From NCBI RefSeq assembly GCF_900114115.1, contig NZ_FORX01000014.1:1-64000 (forward strand): a DNA stretch of 64,000 bases, written 5' to 3'. The notes under the pieces are model-generated. The model ran no database searches. It had not been told where the DNA came from and was given only the letters and a program-made list of their open reading frames with translations. Numbering within the stretch: the first letter of the stretch is position 1; each line of letters starts with the position of its first letter. This DNA is from Desulfomicrobium apsheronum (GTDB lineage: Bacteria; Desulfobacterota; Desulfovibrionia; Desulfovibrionales; Desulfomicrobiaceae). A program made the position numbers and the translations under genes. This document shows positions 45,959 through 55,098 of this stretch, in pieces.

Positions 45959-46609
45959 CTATAGGAGGGGTTTGATGATCATGTTTTGCACAAAGGCCGC
46001 GACCGGGGACAGGATCATGCCGAGTCCTCCGGTGAAAGCCAGCAGAAGCAGGATGATAAATCCGTAGCGTTCGAGCTGCATGAACCGTGCGGCCATGGGT
46101 CCGGGCAGCAGGCAGGCCAGGATCTTGCTGCCGTCAAGCGGGGGAATGGGCAGCAGGTTGAACGTGCCGAGGATGGCGTTGATGAAGACGCCGGCCACGG
46201 CGATGTTGATCATGGGCCGCAGGATGTATGCGGAGTCGGCGGCGCCCGGATTCTGGGAATAGATGACGAGGATCTTGAGCAACACGGCGAAGAAGGTCAT
46301 CACCGCGAAGTTGGCCATGGGCCCGGCCAGGGACACGTACAGGATGCCGCGCCGGTAATCCTTGTAATAGGCCGGGTTGATGGGCACGGGCTTGGCCCAG
46401 CCGATGAGCTGGGTCAGAAGCAGGACCAGGGTGCCCATGGGGTCGAGGTGCTTCAGCGGGTTGAGAGTCAGCCTTCCGGCCAGTTTGGCCGTGGGGTCGC
46501 CCATGAGGTAGGAAACATATCCGTGCGCGACTTCGTGGCAGGTGATGCCAAGAAAAAAGGGCAGGGCGATTATGGAAAAGTGATGAAGTGTCTGGCTGAT
46601 GTCGAACAT
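45959..46609 (-). CDS. site-2-protease-type M50 membrane peptidase
   Basis: 216 residues from ATG 46609 (the ribosome site is weak; the frame is open to 46957). It has about six membrane helices, with the zinc motif HEVAHG at 25-30 in the first and the third ligand in NLLPIPPLDGSK in a later one. This short form without PDZ domains is common and its target is usually unknown. Between ubiX and trpS on the same strand. Confidence 0.88.
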   Translation of the reverse strand: MFDISQTLHHFSIIALPFFLGITCHEVAHGYVSYLMGDPTAKLAGRLTLNPLKHLDPMGTLVLLLTQLIGWAKPVPINPAYYKDYRRGILYVSLAGPMANFAVMTFFAVLLKILVIYSQNPGAADSAYILRPMINIAVAGVFINAILGTFNLLPIPPLDGSKILACLLPGPMAARFMQLERYGFIILLLLAFTGGLGMILSPVAAFVQNMIIKPLL

Positions 46610-46650
46610 GGAGCTTCGGCTATCATCAAGCGCCCCGGCGGGCAACTCTT

Positions 46651-47217
46651 TTAGCTCCAGCGGGTGTAGAGCTCGTGGGGCATCCCGAGCTGTTCGAGGA
46701 TGCGGCCCACGAACTGGCTGACCAGTTGCTCGATGGATTCCGGGCGATGATAGAAGCCGGGGCAGGGAGGCATGATTACGGCCCCGGCCCTGTGGGCGCG
46801 GAGCATGTTCTTGAGATGGATCTCGCTCAGCGGCGTTTCGCGCGGGACCAGTATAAGGGGGCGGCGCTCCTTGAGGGTCACGTCGGCGGCGCGATGCAGC
46901 AGATTGGTGCCGACCCCGCTCGCGATGGCGGCGAGGCTGGCCATGGAGCACGGACAAACGATCATGCCCGCGTGCTCCCAGGAACCGCTGGCAGGCGCGG
47001 CCGCGATATTGGCGGGATCATGCAGGAAATGAAAGCTCGATTCCAGTTCGAGCGGGTCCGAGCCGAGCTCGTATCGACAAACCTGACGCGCCCCCTCCGA
47101 AATGATTCCATGCAGCTCCACCCCCGGAACCTCGCGCAGGGCGCGGGCCAGTATCCGGGCATACTCCATGCCGCTGGCCCCGGAAATGGCCAGAATGATG
47201 CGTCGCGTAACTGTCAT
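46651..47217 (-). CDS. ubiX: flavin prenyltransferase UbiX
   Basis: 188 residues. A flavoprotein fold begins ISGASGMEYARILARAL. CPCSMASLAAIASGVGTNLLHRAADVTLKERRPLILVPRETPLSEIHLKNM and PPCPGFYHRPESIEQLVSQFVGRILEQLG are hallmarks. UbiX attaches a dimethylallyl group to FMN to make the cofactor of UbiD-type decarboxylases. No ubiD partner is in the window. First gene of the ubiX-protease-trpS operon, divergent from the tRNA gene. Confidence 0.93.
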   Translation of the reverse strand: MTVTRRIILAISGASGMEYARILARALREVPGVELHGIISEGARQVCRYELGSDPLELESSFHFLHDPANIAAAPASGSWEHAGMIVCPCSMASLAAIASGVGTNLLHRAADVTLKERRPLILVPRETPLSEIHLKNMLRAHRAGAVIMPPCPGFYHRPESIEQLVSQFVGRILEQLGMPHELYTRWS

Positions 47218-47271
47218 GAATCACCTCAAAAATTTCAGCTTGGCCCAACCGGCTATCCCAGACACGAATGC

Positions 47272-47300
47272 TTGACAAGCGCGGGACGTCTGCATAGGTA
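47272..47300 (+). promoter_or_regulatory. sigma-70 promoter of tRNA-Arg
   Basis: TTGACA at 47272-47277 and TAGGTA at 47295-47300 are separated by 17 bases. The mature tRNA starts 12 bp beyond the -10 box. Confidence 0.7.
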
Positions 47301-47312
47301 AGCATTCCTCGT

Positions 47313-47389
47313 GCGCAATTAGCTCAGTTGGATAGAGCGTTAGCCTCCGGAGCTAAAGGCCGCAAGTTCGATTCTTGCATTGCGCACCA
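47313..47389 (+). tRNA. tRNA-Arg, anticodon CCG
   Basis: A 77-nt cloverleaf: acceptor GCGCAAT/ATTGCGC, D-arm GCTC...GAGC, anticodon stem TTAGC/GCTAA with loop CTCCGGA (anticodon CCG, reading CGG), T-arm GCAAG-TTCGATT-CTTGC and an encoded CCA. It is the target-type site for the adjoining direct repeat: its 3' half is copied at 48613. Confidence 0.95.
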
Positions 47390-47499
47390 AGAGAAAATCA
47401 AGGGTTTATGAGTGAATCACTCGTAAGCCCTTTTTTCTTTTTCAGGACCATTCCCGGCACGCAAATTCGCGACTCGCGAGACTTACGGGGAAATCGCCT
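47344..47499 (+). repeat. 156-bp direct repeat, left copy (tRNA 3' half plus terminator)
   Basis: It runs from the anticodon loop of tRNA-Arg through the terminator to AAATCGCCT. The right copy is 48613-48768. The two differ at two scattered bases and a short cluster near the end. The spacing is 1269 bp. Confidence 0.9.
47400..47436 (+). terminator. terminator of tRNA-Arg
   Basis: Hairpin AAGGGTTTATGAGTGA / TCACTCGTAAGCCCTT followed by TTTTT. It is duplicated downstream within the second repeat copy. Confidence 0.8.
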
Positions 47500-47939
47500 G
47501 CGGCCATCATTTTTACGCACACTTCCCCGCACCGCCCTTGACCCTGTAATTTGTTGGTGTACCAACTCCGCTCATTTTGGGGTATGCTGAGGCTCATTGG
47601 TTTGATCCTGCTAAGCGACAAGATTATCCCTGCTCTTTTTTTTGGGGAGCAGTCTACTCAAGGTTGCTTCTGTCGCGGTGGTTATTTTGGAACGCATCGG
47701 ATTGTTCTGGCCCGCGTCAACGCGCAGCAGAATTTTTACAGAAACACCGCCAGCGACGGTGTTTTAATTTACAATGGCGAGATAATCGCCGCCGAGATGG
47801 CCCACTATGTCGAGGAGTCTTGGCCATGATTGAACGCGTCGGGGAGCGCTTACGAAGATGTGAAAAAATTGGGGCGAAGACCCTGTTCATTGACACGCAC
47901 GTTGCTGTGGCTTAACTGAGCTACAAAAGAGAGGTTATT
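47500..47939. other. stretch inside the repeat-bounded cassette, no recognised gene
   Basis: An open frame from about 47584 (ATG) to 47829 encodes some 81 codons, and a second, short frame from about 47826 to 47915 continues in another phase (MIERVGERLRRCEKIGAKTL). Neither resembles a known family nor has a convincing ribosome site. They may be a frameshifted or decayed gene. An imperfect palindrome at 47906-47925 precedes dinJ. Confidence 0.35.
47906..47925. promoter_or_regulatory. imperfect palindrome, candidate DinJ-YafQ operator
   Basis: TGTGGCTTAACTGAGCTACA pairs at 7 of 10 positions and lies 14 bp before the dinJ start. Antitoxins of this type repress their own operon at such sites. 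Confidence 0.4.
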
Positions 47940-48200
47940 ATGGCTGCAACAGCGTTTGTTCGAGCGAGGGTGGATGAGGCGGTGAAAAACGAGGCCGCCG
48001 AGGTTTTGGCGGGCATGGGGCTGACTGTCTCCGACGTTGTGCGGATCGCGCTGACCAAGATTGCCAAGGAAAAGGCTCTGCCGTTCGATATGCGCGTGCC
48101 CAACGCCCTTACGGCAGAGACGCTGACCAAGAGTGAACGCGGAGAGGATGTTCATAGCGCCAAGGACGCCGATGACCTGTTTCAACAGCTTGGAATTTGA
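47940..48200 (+). CDS. dinJ: antitoxin DinJ/RelB family
   Basis: 86 residues. The N-terminal ribbon-helix-helix (TAFVRARVDEAVKNEAAEVLAGMGLTVSDVVRIALTKIA) is the DinJ/RelB DNA-binding part, and the C-terminal tail would wrap and neutralise the toxin. GAGAGG precedes the ATG. Two bases separate it from the yafQ start. The pair lies inside a cassette bounded by tRNA-derived repeats. Confidence 0.88.
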   Translation: MAATAFVRARVDEAVKNEAAEVLAGMGLTVSDVVRIALTKIAKEKALPFDMRVPNALTAETLTKSERGEDVHSAKDADDLFQQLGI

Positions 48201-48202
48201 GC

Positions 48203-48475
48203 ATGCGAGAGGCTGAATATTCCGGCCAGTTCAAGCGCGATGTGAAGCAGGCTCAACGACGCGGCAAAGACATGGGCAAGCTCAAGACCCTGCTGGGTTT
48301 GCTCATCGCAGGGGAGGAGCTGCCCGAAGGCTACGCGGACCATCCCCTGAAGGGTGATTGGCGCGGTTTTCGAGATGCCCATATCGAGCCGGATTGGTTG
48401 CTGCTCTACAAAATCAACGGAAACGTGGTCCGGTTTGAAAGGACCGGACGGCATACGGATTTATTCGATAGTTGA
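48203..48475 (+). CDS. yafQ: mRNA interferase toxin YafQ
   Basis: 90 residues of the RelE/YafQ fold. HPLKGDWRGFRDAHIEPDWLLLY and RFERTGRHTDLF keep all catalytic residues described for E. coli YafQ: here His47, His60, Asp64 and His84, each shifted by three. The enzyme cleaves mRNA in the ribosomal A site. The toxin appears intact, so the antitoxin must be functional too. ATG 48203 is chosen over TTG 48197. Confidence 0.9.
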   Translation: MREAEYSGQFKRDVKQAQRRGKDMGKLKTLLGLLIAGEELPEGYADHPLKGDWRGFRDAHIEPDWLLLYKINGNVVRFERTGRHTDLFDS

Positions 48476-48612
48476 GTTGTGTTCGTCTGTTCAGGGCACT
48501 TGTCCGCGACGTCGAAGAGCACGACATTTGAATCCTCTCGCGTGTTTGTCACCTTACTATAGCGATTTTTTTTTGCGGTCTTGGCCTATTCAATACCCCA
48601 CACAAGCGCTCT

Positions 48613-48768
48613 CCTCCGGAGCTAAAGGCCGCAAGTTCGATTTTTGCATTGCGCACCAAGAGAAAATCAAGGGTTTATGAGTGAATCACTCATAAGCCCT
48701 TTTTTCTTTTTCAGGACCATTCCCGGCACGCAAATTCGCGACTCGCGAGACTTTGGGAGAAATCGCCT
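48613..48768 (+). repeat. 156-bp direct repeat, right copy
   Basis: It starts in the tRNA-Arg anticodon loop sequence (CCTCCGGAGC), includes the T-arm, acceptor 3' strand and CCA, then the terminator, and ends AAATCGCCT. The 5' half of a tRNA is absent, so it is not a functional tRNA gene. Confidence 0.9.
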
Positions 48769-48826
48769 AGTTGTGAAAAGAGAAATGGACTTGTCCAGCG
48801 AAGCGAGAGGTTGGAACGAGTGGATT

Positions 48827-49250
48827 TCAGGACCATGGACCTGAGGCAGTCCATGTTTTTGAGGTTTCTGATTGTTCCGAGATCGAAGTCACGATCGGCG
48901 CGAGGAATATTTCAAGCGTTCTCGTGACATCCTGAAACGAAACAGGGACATGCTCCTGCTGCATCCTCTTGCGAAAGGCCGCCCACTGGGAATGAGCGTT
49001 TCCTCGCGGTTTGTCCTGCCAAGCATGTCGATATCCATGGTTGGCCTGAATTGGGGGGACCGCCAGATCCTGAGCATCAGTGCCCCTTTGAGGATGAATC
49101 ATTCCGTATGGGCAGAGCGTGAGAGTCGATACAGAAAGCGCTCCATGGCATAGTACTGTAGAAGCTCATTAAAAGGCCTGTCGTCGCGGTGGGCACGATT
49201 CAAGAGGCGTTGCCTGACGGGGATGCCGAGATGTTCTTGTCGGATGTCAC
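48827..49250 (-). pseudogene. decayed abiEii (AbiE toxin nucleotidyltransferase)
   Basis: A GTG at 49250 overlaps the abiEi stop, as usual for this pair, and opens with TSDKNIS. Recognisable AbiEii pieces follow in other phases: RQRLLNRAHRDDRPFNELLQYYAMERFLYRLSRSAHTE, a stop codon, then FILKGALMLRIWRSPQFRPTMDIDMLGRT (the nucleotidyltransferase Asp-x-Asp region). The protein middle is then lost, and AFRKRMQQEHVPVSFQDVTRTLEIFLAP resumes in a third phase and ends in WTASGPWS. At least two frameshifts, one in-frame stop and a large internal deletion are visible. Confidence 0.85.
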
Positions 49251-49840
49251 AGGGTTGCCTCCAGGTACGGCCTCATCACGTTTTGGACCCGGCAGATTTT
49301 CGCATAGTCGAGCAGGGCTGCGAGCTTGAAGGGTTTGCGGATTTTGTAGAGTTTCAGTGCTTCCAGCACCACGTCCATGCCGATCTTGTTCCTGAATTTG
49401 AAGCAGTCGGCGATGGTTTTTTCAGGGGAGTAGATCTTGACCGGCACCCCGTCGATCAGGTGCTCTTCGGCGCCCGCCCGGTAGGACTGGACGGAAAAAC
49501 GGTGCACGAACAGCGGAGGATGATCCAGCGCCGGTCGCCGCGCCTGTGGTGGAATGGCCACGGAGACTCCGTGTGGGATCTGAGTGGTGATCTCGTGGAA
49601 GGCGAGGGCTGAAATCAGACAGACGACAGCGTTCGGGACGCGCAGTGCGACAGTCACTAGATCGGGGTTGCCGATAGGGGGCAGTTCTACGAGGCGGTAC
49701 ACCCCGCGGCTGAGCTGTTCGAGCACGCCCCTGTCACTGAGGGCGTAGAGCATGTAGCGGGAGATGCCATGTGCGATGGCCTCGCTCATACGCAGCTGGC
49801 CGCCGTTGGCGCGAAAAATGTCTTCAGGGGATTGCTTCAT
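49247..49840 (-). CDS. abiEi: AbiEi antitoxin/repressor of the type IV AbiE system
   Basis: 197 residues from ATG 49840 (a GTG at 49864 is possible). The N-terminal winged helix (EDIFRANGGQLRMSEAIAHGISRYMLYALSDRGVLEQLSRGVYRLVE) and C-terminal AbiEi domain (YSPEKTIADCFKFRNKIGMDVVLEALKLY) match the family. AbiEi neutralises the AbiEii nucleotidyltransferase and represses the operon through inverted repeats; one such repeat lies just upstream (49857-49888). The toxin gene is broken, so only repression or an orphan role remains. Confidence 0.88.
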   Translation of the reverse strand: MKQSPEDIFRANGGQLRMSEAIAHGISRYMLYALSDRGVLEQLSRGVYRLVELPPIGNPDLVTVALRVPNAVVCLISALAFHEITTQIPHGVSVAIPPQARRPALDHPPLFVHRFSVQSYRAGAEEHLIDGVPVKIYSPEKTIADCFKFRNKIGMDVVLEALKLYKIRKPFKLAALLDYAKICRVQNVMRPYLEATL

Positions 49841-49856
49841 GGTTGTTTCCAGACAA

Positions 49857-49888
49857 ATTGTCACTATTTATAAATAAGTATGGACAAT
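49857..49888. promoter_or_regulatory. inverted repeat upstream of abiEi, likely autoregulatory operator
   Basis: Two 15-bp arms (ATTGTCACTATTTAT on the plus strand against ATAAGTATGGACAAT), two bases apart, pair at 12 of 15 positions. It lies directly upstream of the abiEi start, where characterised AbiEi proteins bind. Confidence 0.6.
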
Positions 49889-50243
49889 ATGTCTTGCTAC
49901 ACTAGGAAAATCAAGACCTTTCTGCGCATGAGCGAAGCTACGCGTTTATTCTGGCAGGGCCAGGATTCAGACCCAACCGCCGAAGGGAGTAACGCCTTCA
50001 TTAACTATGTGCCAGCTACGCATAACTCCCCAAATTTGTACGATTTTGAATAAGCATTGGTTTGTTTTCGACTTTTATGGTTACATATCAGTATGTTGAA
50101 GGGAAAAAATGGGATTTTGAAAGAAAAAAGCTATTCTAAGGCCGCAAAAAGGCCTTTTTTGAAATAAAAGATCAATTATTTTGATGTACTATCGGTCTCA
50201 GAGACCCAGCCCAGCATATGGATGCCTAGCCGTTCGCCCTGAA
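49889..50243. other. gene-free stretch between abiEi and the NYN gene
   Basis: No gene. AT-rich. It contains an orphan plus-strand terminator (50138-50160) and a perfect 13-bp palindrome GGTCTCAGAGACC near 50190. It must also hold the abiEi promoter. Confidence 0.4.
50138..50160 (+). terminator. orphan intrinsic terminator
   Basis: Stem AAGGCC/GGCCTT, loop GCAAAAA, then TTTTT on the plus strand. Both flanking genes are on the minus strand, so it has no obvious upstream gene. It could end a small plus-strand RNA starting in 49890-50100. Confidence 0.5.
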
Positions 50244-50837
50244 TCAGGCCAGGGCATAAGAAACTTTGTTTTCATTGAAGATAATCCAGCCCTTGCCTTG
50301 CATTTCGGCCAGGAGCGACGCGAGTTCCTCATCGGCGAGCTGTTTCTGGAACAGTGAGTTGATAGTACTGGAGAGCGTCTTTATGGTGCGGGGCTTTCCC
50401 GTTTTGCGCTGTTTGAGATTGGCGACGATTACGTCGAGTTTTTCCGTGGCAGTCTTTGCATTGGAAGCCTTGAGCAGGGGGATGTCGGCGATGGAACTGG
50501 ATCGCGCGATCGAGATCTTCCTGCTTCGAAGATGCTGGATCAGCGGGTCAAACCCCTTGTCCTTGGAAATGATGTGGTAATAGGCCTTCGGATCCTGGGC
50601 GGCCAGTTGGCCGACATAGAAGGCGATATGAAAATCCAGGGCATTGGATCCGTTGCCGGAAATCTTTACGTATTCAGCGCGGTTGCCAAGCTTCTGCACG
50701 GCTGCCGCGAGTTCGAAGGGCAGCTTTGTCTGATTGGCCCCGACGAACAGGAGAATTTTGAAATGCTCGGCGTCCAGGCCAGTCAAAGCTTCCAGGTGGA
50801 CGTTCTCGTAGTCGATGAGGACGAAGTTGGTGCGCAA
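50244..50837 (-). CDS. NYN/PIN-like nuclease-domain protein
   Basis: 197 residues. The start FVLIDYENVHLEAL gives the first acidic motif of the NYN domain. GSNALDFHIAFYVGQLAAQDP and HIISKDKGFDPLIQHLRSRKI supply the second and third acidic sites, and the C-terminal 60 residues form a small helical, possibly winged, domain. NYN domains are PIN-like metal-dependent RNases. Its place between AbiE and the restriction operon suggests a defence role (inference). It has no coupling to neighbours. Confidence 0.8.
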   Translation of the reverse strand: MRTNFVLIDYENVHLEALTGLDAEHFKILLFVGANQTKLPFELAAAVQKLGNRAEYVKISGNGSNALDFHIAFYVGQLAAQDPKAYYHIISKDKGFDPLIQHLRSRKISIARSSSIADIPLLKASNAKTATEKLDVIVANLKQRKTGKPRTIKTLSSTINSLFQKQLADEELASLLAEMQGKGWIIFNENKVSYALA

Positions 50838-51299
50838 GATATTTCCCCTTCATGATGATAGCTTCGATGATCCATATCGGCCGCATCGGCGTAACCGGCA
50901 TTTGGTTATCTCGACCAATATAGGCAGAATATAACTTCTTGGAGTTGTATGACGCAAGGTGTTGTTTCTAGTGGCAAACAAACAATCTGGATCGAGCTTC
51001 TGGTGCCCAAGAAAACTCTGCTCCCAGGAGTTTTTCCGTGAGCTTTCTGTACGTATGGCCAGCTAGGTCATTATTAAAATATGTATGACAAAATAAGGAC
51101 TTGTCGGCTGTGCAACTTTCCTTGTAGCAAAATTCTGAAAGTCTTTGTGTTTGATGGTTGAAGAATAATTGGGAGAAACTTTCGCCCAAGGACACCTTGA
51201 CCTCTCTGTCCGAAGATTTCATGCCTTAGAACGGCCATCTCCTTGACCACGTTTGGGGAGCACCTCGCAAAAACTATCGAACTGAAACGGATTTTTTCC
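50838..51299. other. gene-free stretch upstream of hsdM
   Basis: 462 bp between the NYN gene and the restriction operon, which diverge, so both promoters lie here. An 84-codon minus-strand frame at 50968-51222 looks protein-like but has no recognised family and only a distant ribosome site. No strong operator-like repeat was found. Confidence 0.4.
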
Positions 51300-53801
51300 A
51301 TGCCACTGACCCTCCCACAACTCGAACGTCACCTCTTCAAGGCGGCCGATATCCTGCGCGGCAAAATGGATGCCTCGGAGTTCAAGGAATATATCTTTGG
51401 GATGCTGTTTCTCAAGCGCTGCTCTGACGTGTTTGATCAGCGTCGTGAAGAAGTCATCCAACTGGAAATCGACGCCGGTAAGAGCAATGCCGAGGCCAAG
51501 AAGTCCGCCGAAAACTCGCGTTGGTACAAGAAAGATGGGTCCTTCTGGGTGCCGCCGCAGTCGCGCTACGAGTTTCTGCTTTACGATGCCCACCAGAACG
51601 TGGGGGACTTTCTGAATAAGGCGTTGACCGGCATTGAGACGGCCAACACCAGCTTGTACGATGTGCTGGAGCATATCGACTTCACCCGCAAGGTCGGCCA
51701 GAGCAAGATCCCGGATATCAAGCTGCGCCAGCTGATCACCCACTTCGGCGCCTACCGGCTGCGCAACGAGGACTTCGAATTCCCGGATCTGCTCGGCGCG
51801 GCCTACGAATACCTGATCGGTGAGTTCGCCGACTCGGCCGGTAAGAAGGGTGGCGAGTTCTATACGCCGCGTTCGGTGGTGCGGATGATGGTGCGGCTCA
51901 TCAAGCCCGAGCTCAAGCACGACATCTACGACCCCTGTTGCGGCTCCGGAGGCATGCTGATCGCTTCCAAAGAATATATCGACGAGCACGGCGAAGATGG
52001 CCGCAAGGCCAACCTCTTCGGGCAGGAGTTCAACGGTACGGTCTGGTCCATCGCCAAGATGAACATGCTGCTGCACGGCATCAGCAACGCCAATCTACAA
52101 AATGACGACACTCTGGCTGATCCGCAGCACGTAGAAGGCGGGGAACTGATGCACTTCGACCGCGTACTCACCAATCCCCCGTTCTCCATCAACTGGGGCA
52201 ACACCGAGAAGGATGCTAATGGCAAGCCCGCCTGGCAGCCCAAATTTGAAGCCGAGCGTTTCACCTACGGCCAGGTGCCGCTGGGTGCCAAGAAGGCCGA
52301 CCTGATGTTTTTGCAGCACATGCTGGCCGTGACCCGCGACGGCGGCATGGTCGCTACCGTCATGCCCCATGGCGTGTTGTTCCGGGGCGGTGAGGAAAAA
52401 ACCATTCGCGCCGGTATCATTAAGGATGACCTGCTCGAAGCCGTCATCGGCGTCGCGCCCAACCTGTTTTACGGCACCGGTATCCCGGCCTGCATTCTGG
52501 TATTACGGCAGCGGGTGCAGAAGGGTGCTCACCGCGTCAGCGGCAAGTCGCCCCAGCGTCAGGGCAAGGTGCTGTTCATCAATGCCGACCGCGAGTTCTT
52601 CGAGGGCCGAGCCCAGAACTTCCTGCTGCCTGAGCATATCGAGAAGATCGTCACTACCTTCGACGAGTTCCGAGCCATCGATGGCTTTTCGGCCATCGTC
52701 GATAACGCCACGCTGAAAACCAACGACTACAATCTCAACATCCGCCGCTACGCCGACAACGCGCCACCGCCCGAGCCGCACGATGTACGTGCCCATCTGG
52801 TAGGCGGCATCCCCAAGGCCGAGGTGGGCGACAAAGCCGGGCTGTTCCGGGCCCACGGCCTGAACCCCATGGATCTGCTGGTGGAAAGGGACGCCAAGTA
52901 TTTCGATTTCGCGCCGGCTCTCGACACCCGCCAGGCTCTCAAGGTGGCTGTCGAAAATAATGCCAGCCTGGTCGGCAAGGAAACGGCCATTCGCGCCGCC
53001 TTTGAGCAATGGTGGCAAACCCACGGCGCACGCATCACGGCACTGTCCGGACAAATGGACAATGCCGCCGGCCTCGTCGCATTGCGTAGCGACCTGCTGG
53101 CCAGTTTCAGCCAGAGTCTGGAGGCCATCGGCCTACTCGACCCTTTCCAGGTGCGCGGCATCGTTGCCGGCTTCTGGTATCAGACCAAGTACGAGTTCCT
53201 GACCCTGATGGCGCGCGGCGCCAAGGGCGTAGCCGACGCCTGGCGCACCAGCATCGTCACCGCACTGGAAGACAAGGCCAGCAAGGAAAACCCGCTGGAG
53301 CACAAGCTGGTCAAGTTCCTGATGAGTGATTTCGTGGACGCCATCTCCGAGCTGGAGGCCAAGAAGGCCGAACTGGACAGCCAGATCAAGGCCGCCGCGC
53401 CCAAGGGCGCCGAAGGCGAGGAGGGCGAAGCCGCCGAGGCGGAGGAGGACGGCGACGACGAGAACGCGGTGAGCGAGGAACAGGTAAAGGTGTGGAAGAA
53501 GGAGCTCGCTGCCGTCAAGAAGCAACTCAAAGCCAAGCACGACAGTTTCAAGCAGCACATCGACGCCGCCGTGGACGGGCTGACGCCGGAAGTTGCCGCG
53601 GATCTGCTGCTGACCATCTTGCACAACGACATGCAGGCCATCGTCGAACGTTATATGGCCGCCCAGCGCAAGCAGATCGTGGCCGCGTTCGAGAACTGGT
53701 GGGACAAGTACCGGGTGACGCTGACCGAGATCGAGGGCAAGCGGGATGCAGCGGCGCAGTCCCTACAGAGCTATTTAACGAGGTTGGGGTATGTCGCCTG
53801 A
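51300..53801 (+). CDS. hsdM: type I restriction-modification methyltransferase subunit HsdM
   Basis: 833 residues from ATG 51300 (the ribosome site is weak; the frame is open from 51243). An HsdM N-terminal helical domain ([33 protein letters not shown]) is followed by the N6-adenine methylase: AdoMet motif [10 protein letters not shown] at about 211-220, catalytic NPPF near 292 and [12 protein letters not shown]. The last 230 residues or so form an extra coiled-coil region with an acidic linker ([17 protein letters not shown]), longer than in classic 520-residue HsdM. It overlaps hsdS by 11 bp. Confidence 0.95.
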   Translation: MPLTLPQLERHLFKAADILRGKMDASEFKEYIFGMLFLKRCSDVFDQRREEVIQLEIDAGKSNAEAKKSAENSRWYKKDGSFWVPPQSRYEFLLYDAHQNVGDFLNKALTGIETANTSLYDVLEHIDFTRKVGQSKIPDIKLRQLITHFGAYRLRNEDFEFPDLLGAAYEYLIGEFADSAGKKGGEFYTPRSVVRMMVRLIKPELKHDIYDPCCGSGGMLIASKEYIDEHGEDGRKANLFGQEFNGTVWSIAKMNMLLHGISNANLQNDDTLADPQHVEGGELMHFDRVLTNPPFSINWGNTEKDANGKPAWQPKFEAERFTYGQVPLGAKKADLMFLQHMLAVTRDGGMVATVMPHGVLFRGGEEKTIRAGIIKDDLLEAVIGVAPNLFYGTGIPACILVLRQRVQKGAHRVSGKSPQRQGKVLFINADREFFEGRAQNFLLPEHIEKIVTTFDEFRAIDGFSAIVDNATLKTNDYNLNIRRYADNAPPPEPHDVRAHLVGGIPKAEVGDKAGLFRAHGLNPMDLLVERDAKYFDFAPALDTRQALKVAVENNASLVGKETAIRAAFEQWWQTHGARITALSGQMDNAAGLVALRSDLLASFSQSLEAIGLLDPFQVRGIVAGFWYQTKYEFLTLMARGAKGVADAWRTSIVTALEDKASKENPLEHKLVKFLMSDFVDAISELEAKKAELDSQIKAAAPKGAEGEEGEAAEAEEDGDDENAVSEEQVKVWKKELAAVKKQLKAKHDSFKQHIDAAVDGLTPEVAADLLLTILHNDMQAIVERYMAAQRKQIVAAFENWWDKYRVTLTEIEGKRDAAAQSLQSYLTRLGYVA

Positions 53802-55098
53802 GACCTCGTGGTCGCGGACCACACTTGGGGCATGTGCAAGCATCAAAGCAAGGATTGGATGGAAAGGACTTCACGCCTCCGAATACCAGCACGAAGGCTA
53901 CATTTTCCTTGCCACGCCGAACATCAAAGGCCCTGAGATCGATTTTAATGACGTCAATTTCATCTCGCAGAGACGCTATTTCGAGTCTCCAGAGCTAATG
54001 CTGGAGGATAAAGACGTACTTTTAGTCAAAGACGGAAGCACTCTAGGCATCAGCAACCTGGTGCGCAATCTCCCTGGCCCCGCAACTGTCAATGGGTCGA
54101 TTGCAGTCATAAGGTGCGCGGACAGGCTCGTGCCTGCGTTCCTTCATCAACTGACTAAGGCCGCTGCTTTTCAGAAGTTGATTCATGACAAAAAGTCCGG
54201 TCTTGGAGTACCGCACTTGTTCCAAGCGGACCTCCGGCAGTTTGAAATTACACTGCCTCCGGTTCAAGAGCAATCCGGCGTAGCGCAGGTTCTCGACACC
54301 CTCGATACCGTCATCCATGAAACTGAAGCGATCATCGCCAAGCTCAAGGCCGTCAAGCAGGGCCTGCTGCACGACCTGCTGACGCGCGGTATCGACGCCA
54401 ACGGAGAACTTCGCCCGCCCCAGGCTGAGGCACCGCATCTTTACAAGGAGTCGCTGCTGGGGTGGATTCCGAAGGAGTGGGAATTCGGAGCACTTCAAAC
54501 CTGGCTTGAGGGAAAGCCAAGGAACGGCTATTCACCGCAAGAGGCAGGTGAATGGACCGGAATGCAGATGCTCGGGCTCGGGTGTCTGACGAATGAAGGC
54601 TTCGAACCTGTCCAATTGAAGCGAGCCCCACGTGGCGACACACGACTGGCGGCGGCGATGCTCTCAGATGGCGACTTATTGATGAGCCGGTCAAACACGC
54701 GCGATCTGGTCGGCCTTGTGGGTGTTTACCGCGATGTCGGCACACCTTGTACCTACCCCGACCTGATGATGCGGTTACGGCCCTCTCCTGAGACAAGCAG
54801 TGAGTTCCTGCAGTTTGTGCTGCGTTCCTCATCGGTGCGTCGGCAGATCCAGGCCCACGCCGTGGGGACCTCGGGAAGCATGGTGAAGATAAGCGGGAGG
54901 ATCGTTTGCCAGTTGGCGAACGCGATACCGCCCAAGCCCGAGCAAGAGCGGATCATGGGTTGTCTTGCTGCCGCGGATAGCCGCGTGCAGGTTGAAGTCG
55001 AGGAGGTGTTGGTACTTCGCGACCTCCAGGCCGGCCTAATGGACGACCTCCTCACCGGCCGCGTCCGCGTCACGCCACTGCTGGAGGACCCCGAATGA
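53791..55098 (+). CDS. hsdS: type I restriction specificity subunit HsdS
   Basis: 435 residues with two target-recognition domains (about 1-165 and 220-385), each followed by a conserved helix: [23 protein letters not shown] and [22 protein letters not shown]. These repeats pack on HsdM and set the spacing of the bipartite target. The two domains are unlike each other, so a bipartite asymmetric site is expected. It overlaps hsdM (11 bp) and the next gene (4 bp). Confidence 0.93.
   Translation: MSPETSWSRTTLGACASIKARIGWKGLHASEYQHEGYIFLATPNIKGPEIDFNDVNFISQRRYFESPELMLEDKDVLLVKDGSTLGISNLVRNLPGPATVNGSIAVIRCADRLVPAFLHQLTKAAAFQKLIHDKKSGLGVPHLFQADLRQFEITLPPVQEQSGVAQVLDTLDTVIHETEAIIAKLKAVKQGLLHDLLTRGIDANGELRPPQAEAPHLYKESLLGWIPKEWEFGALQTWLEGKPRNGYSPQEAGEWTGMQMLGLGCLTNEGFEPVQLKRAPRGDTRLAAAMLSDGDLLMSRSNTRDLVGLVGVYRDVGTPCTYPDLMMRLRPSPETSSEFLQFVLRSSSVRRQIQAHAVGTSGSMVKISGRIVCQLANAIPPKPEQERIMGCLAAADSRVQVEVEEVLVLRDLQAGLMDDLLTGRVRVTPLLEDPE

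Noticed and set aside
48613-48659. Second tRNA-Arg gene
   Set aside because: Only the sequence from the anticodon loop to CCA is present; the acceptor 5' strand and D-arm are missing.
50968-51222. An 84-codon minus-strand gene upstream of hsdM
   Set aside because: Protein-like composition but no family, and the only ribosome-like site is too far from the start; not called as a gene.
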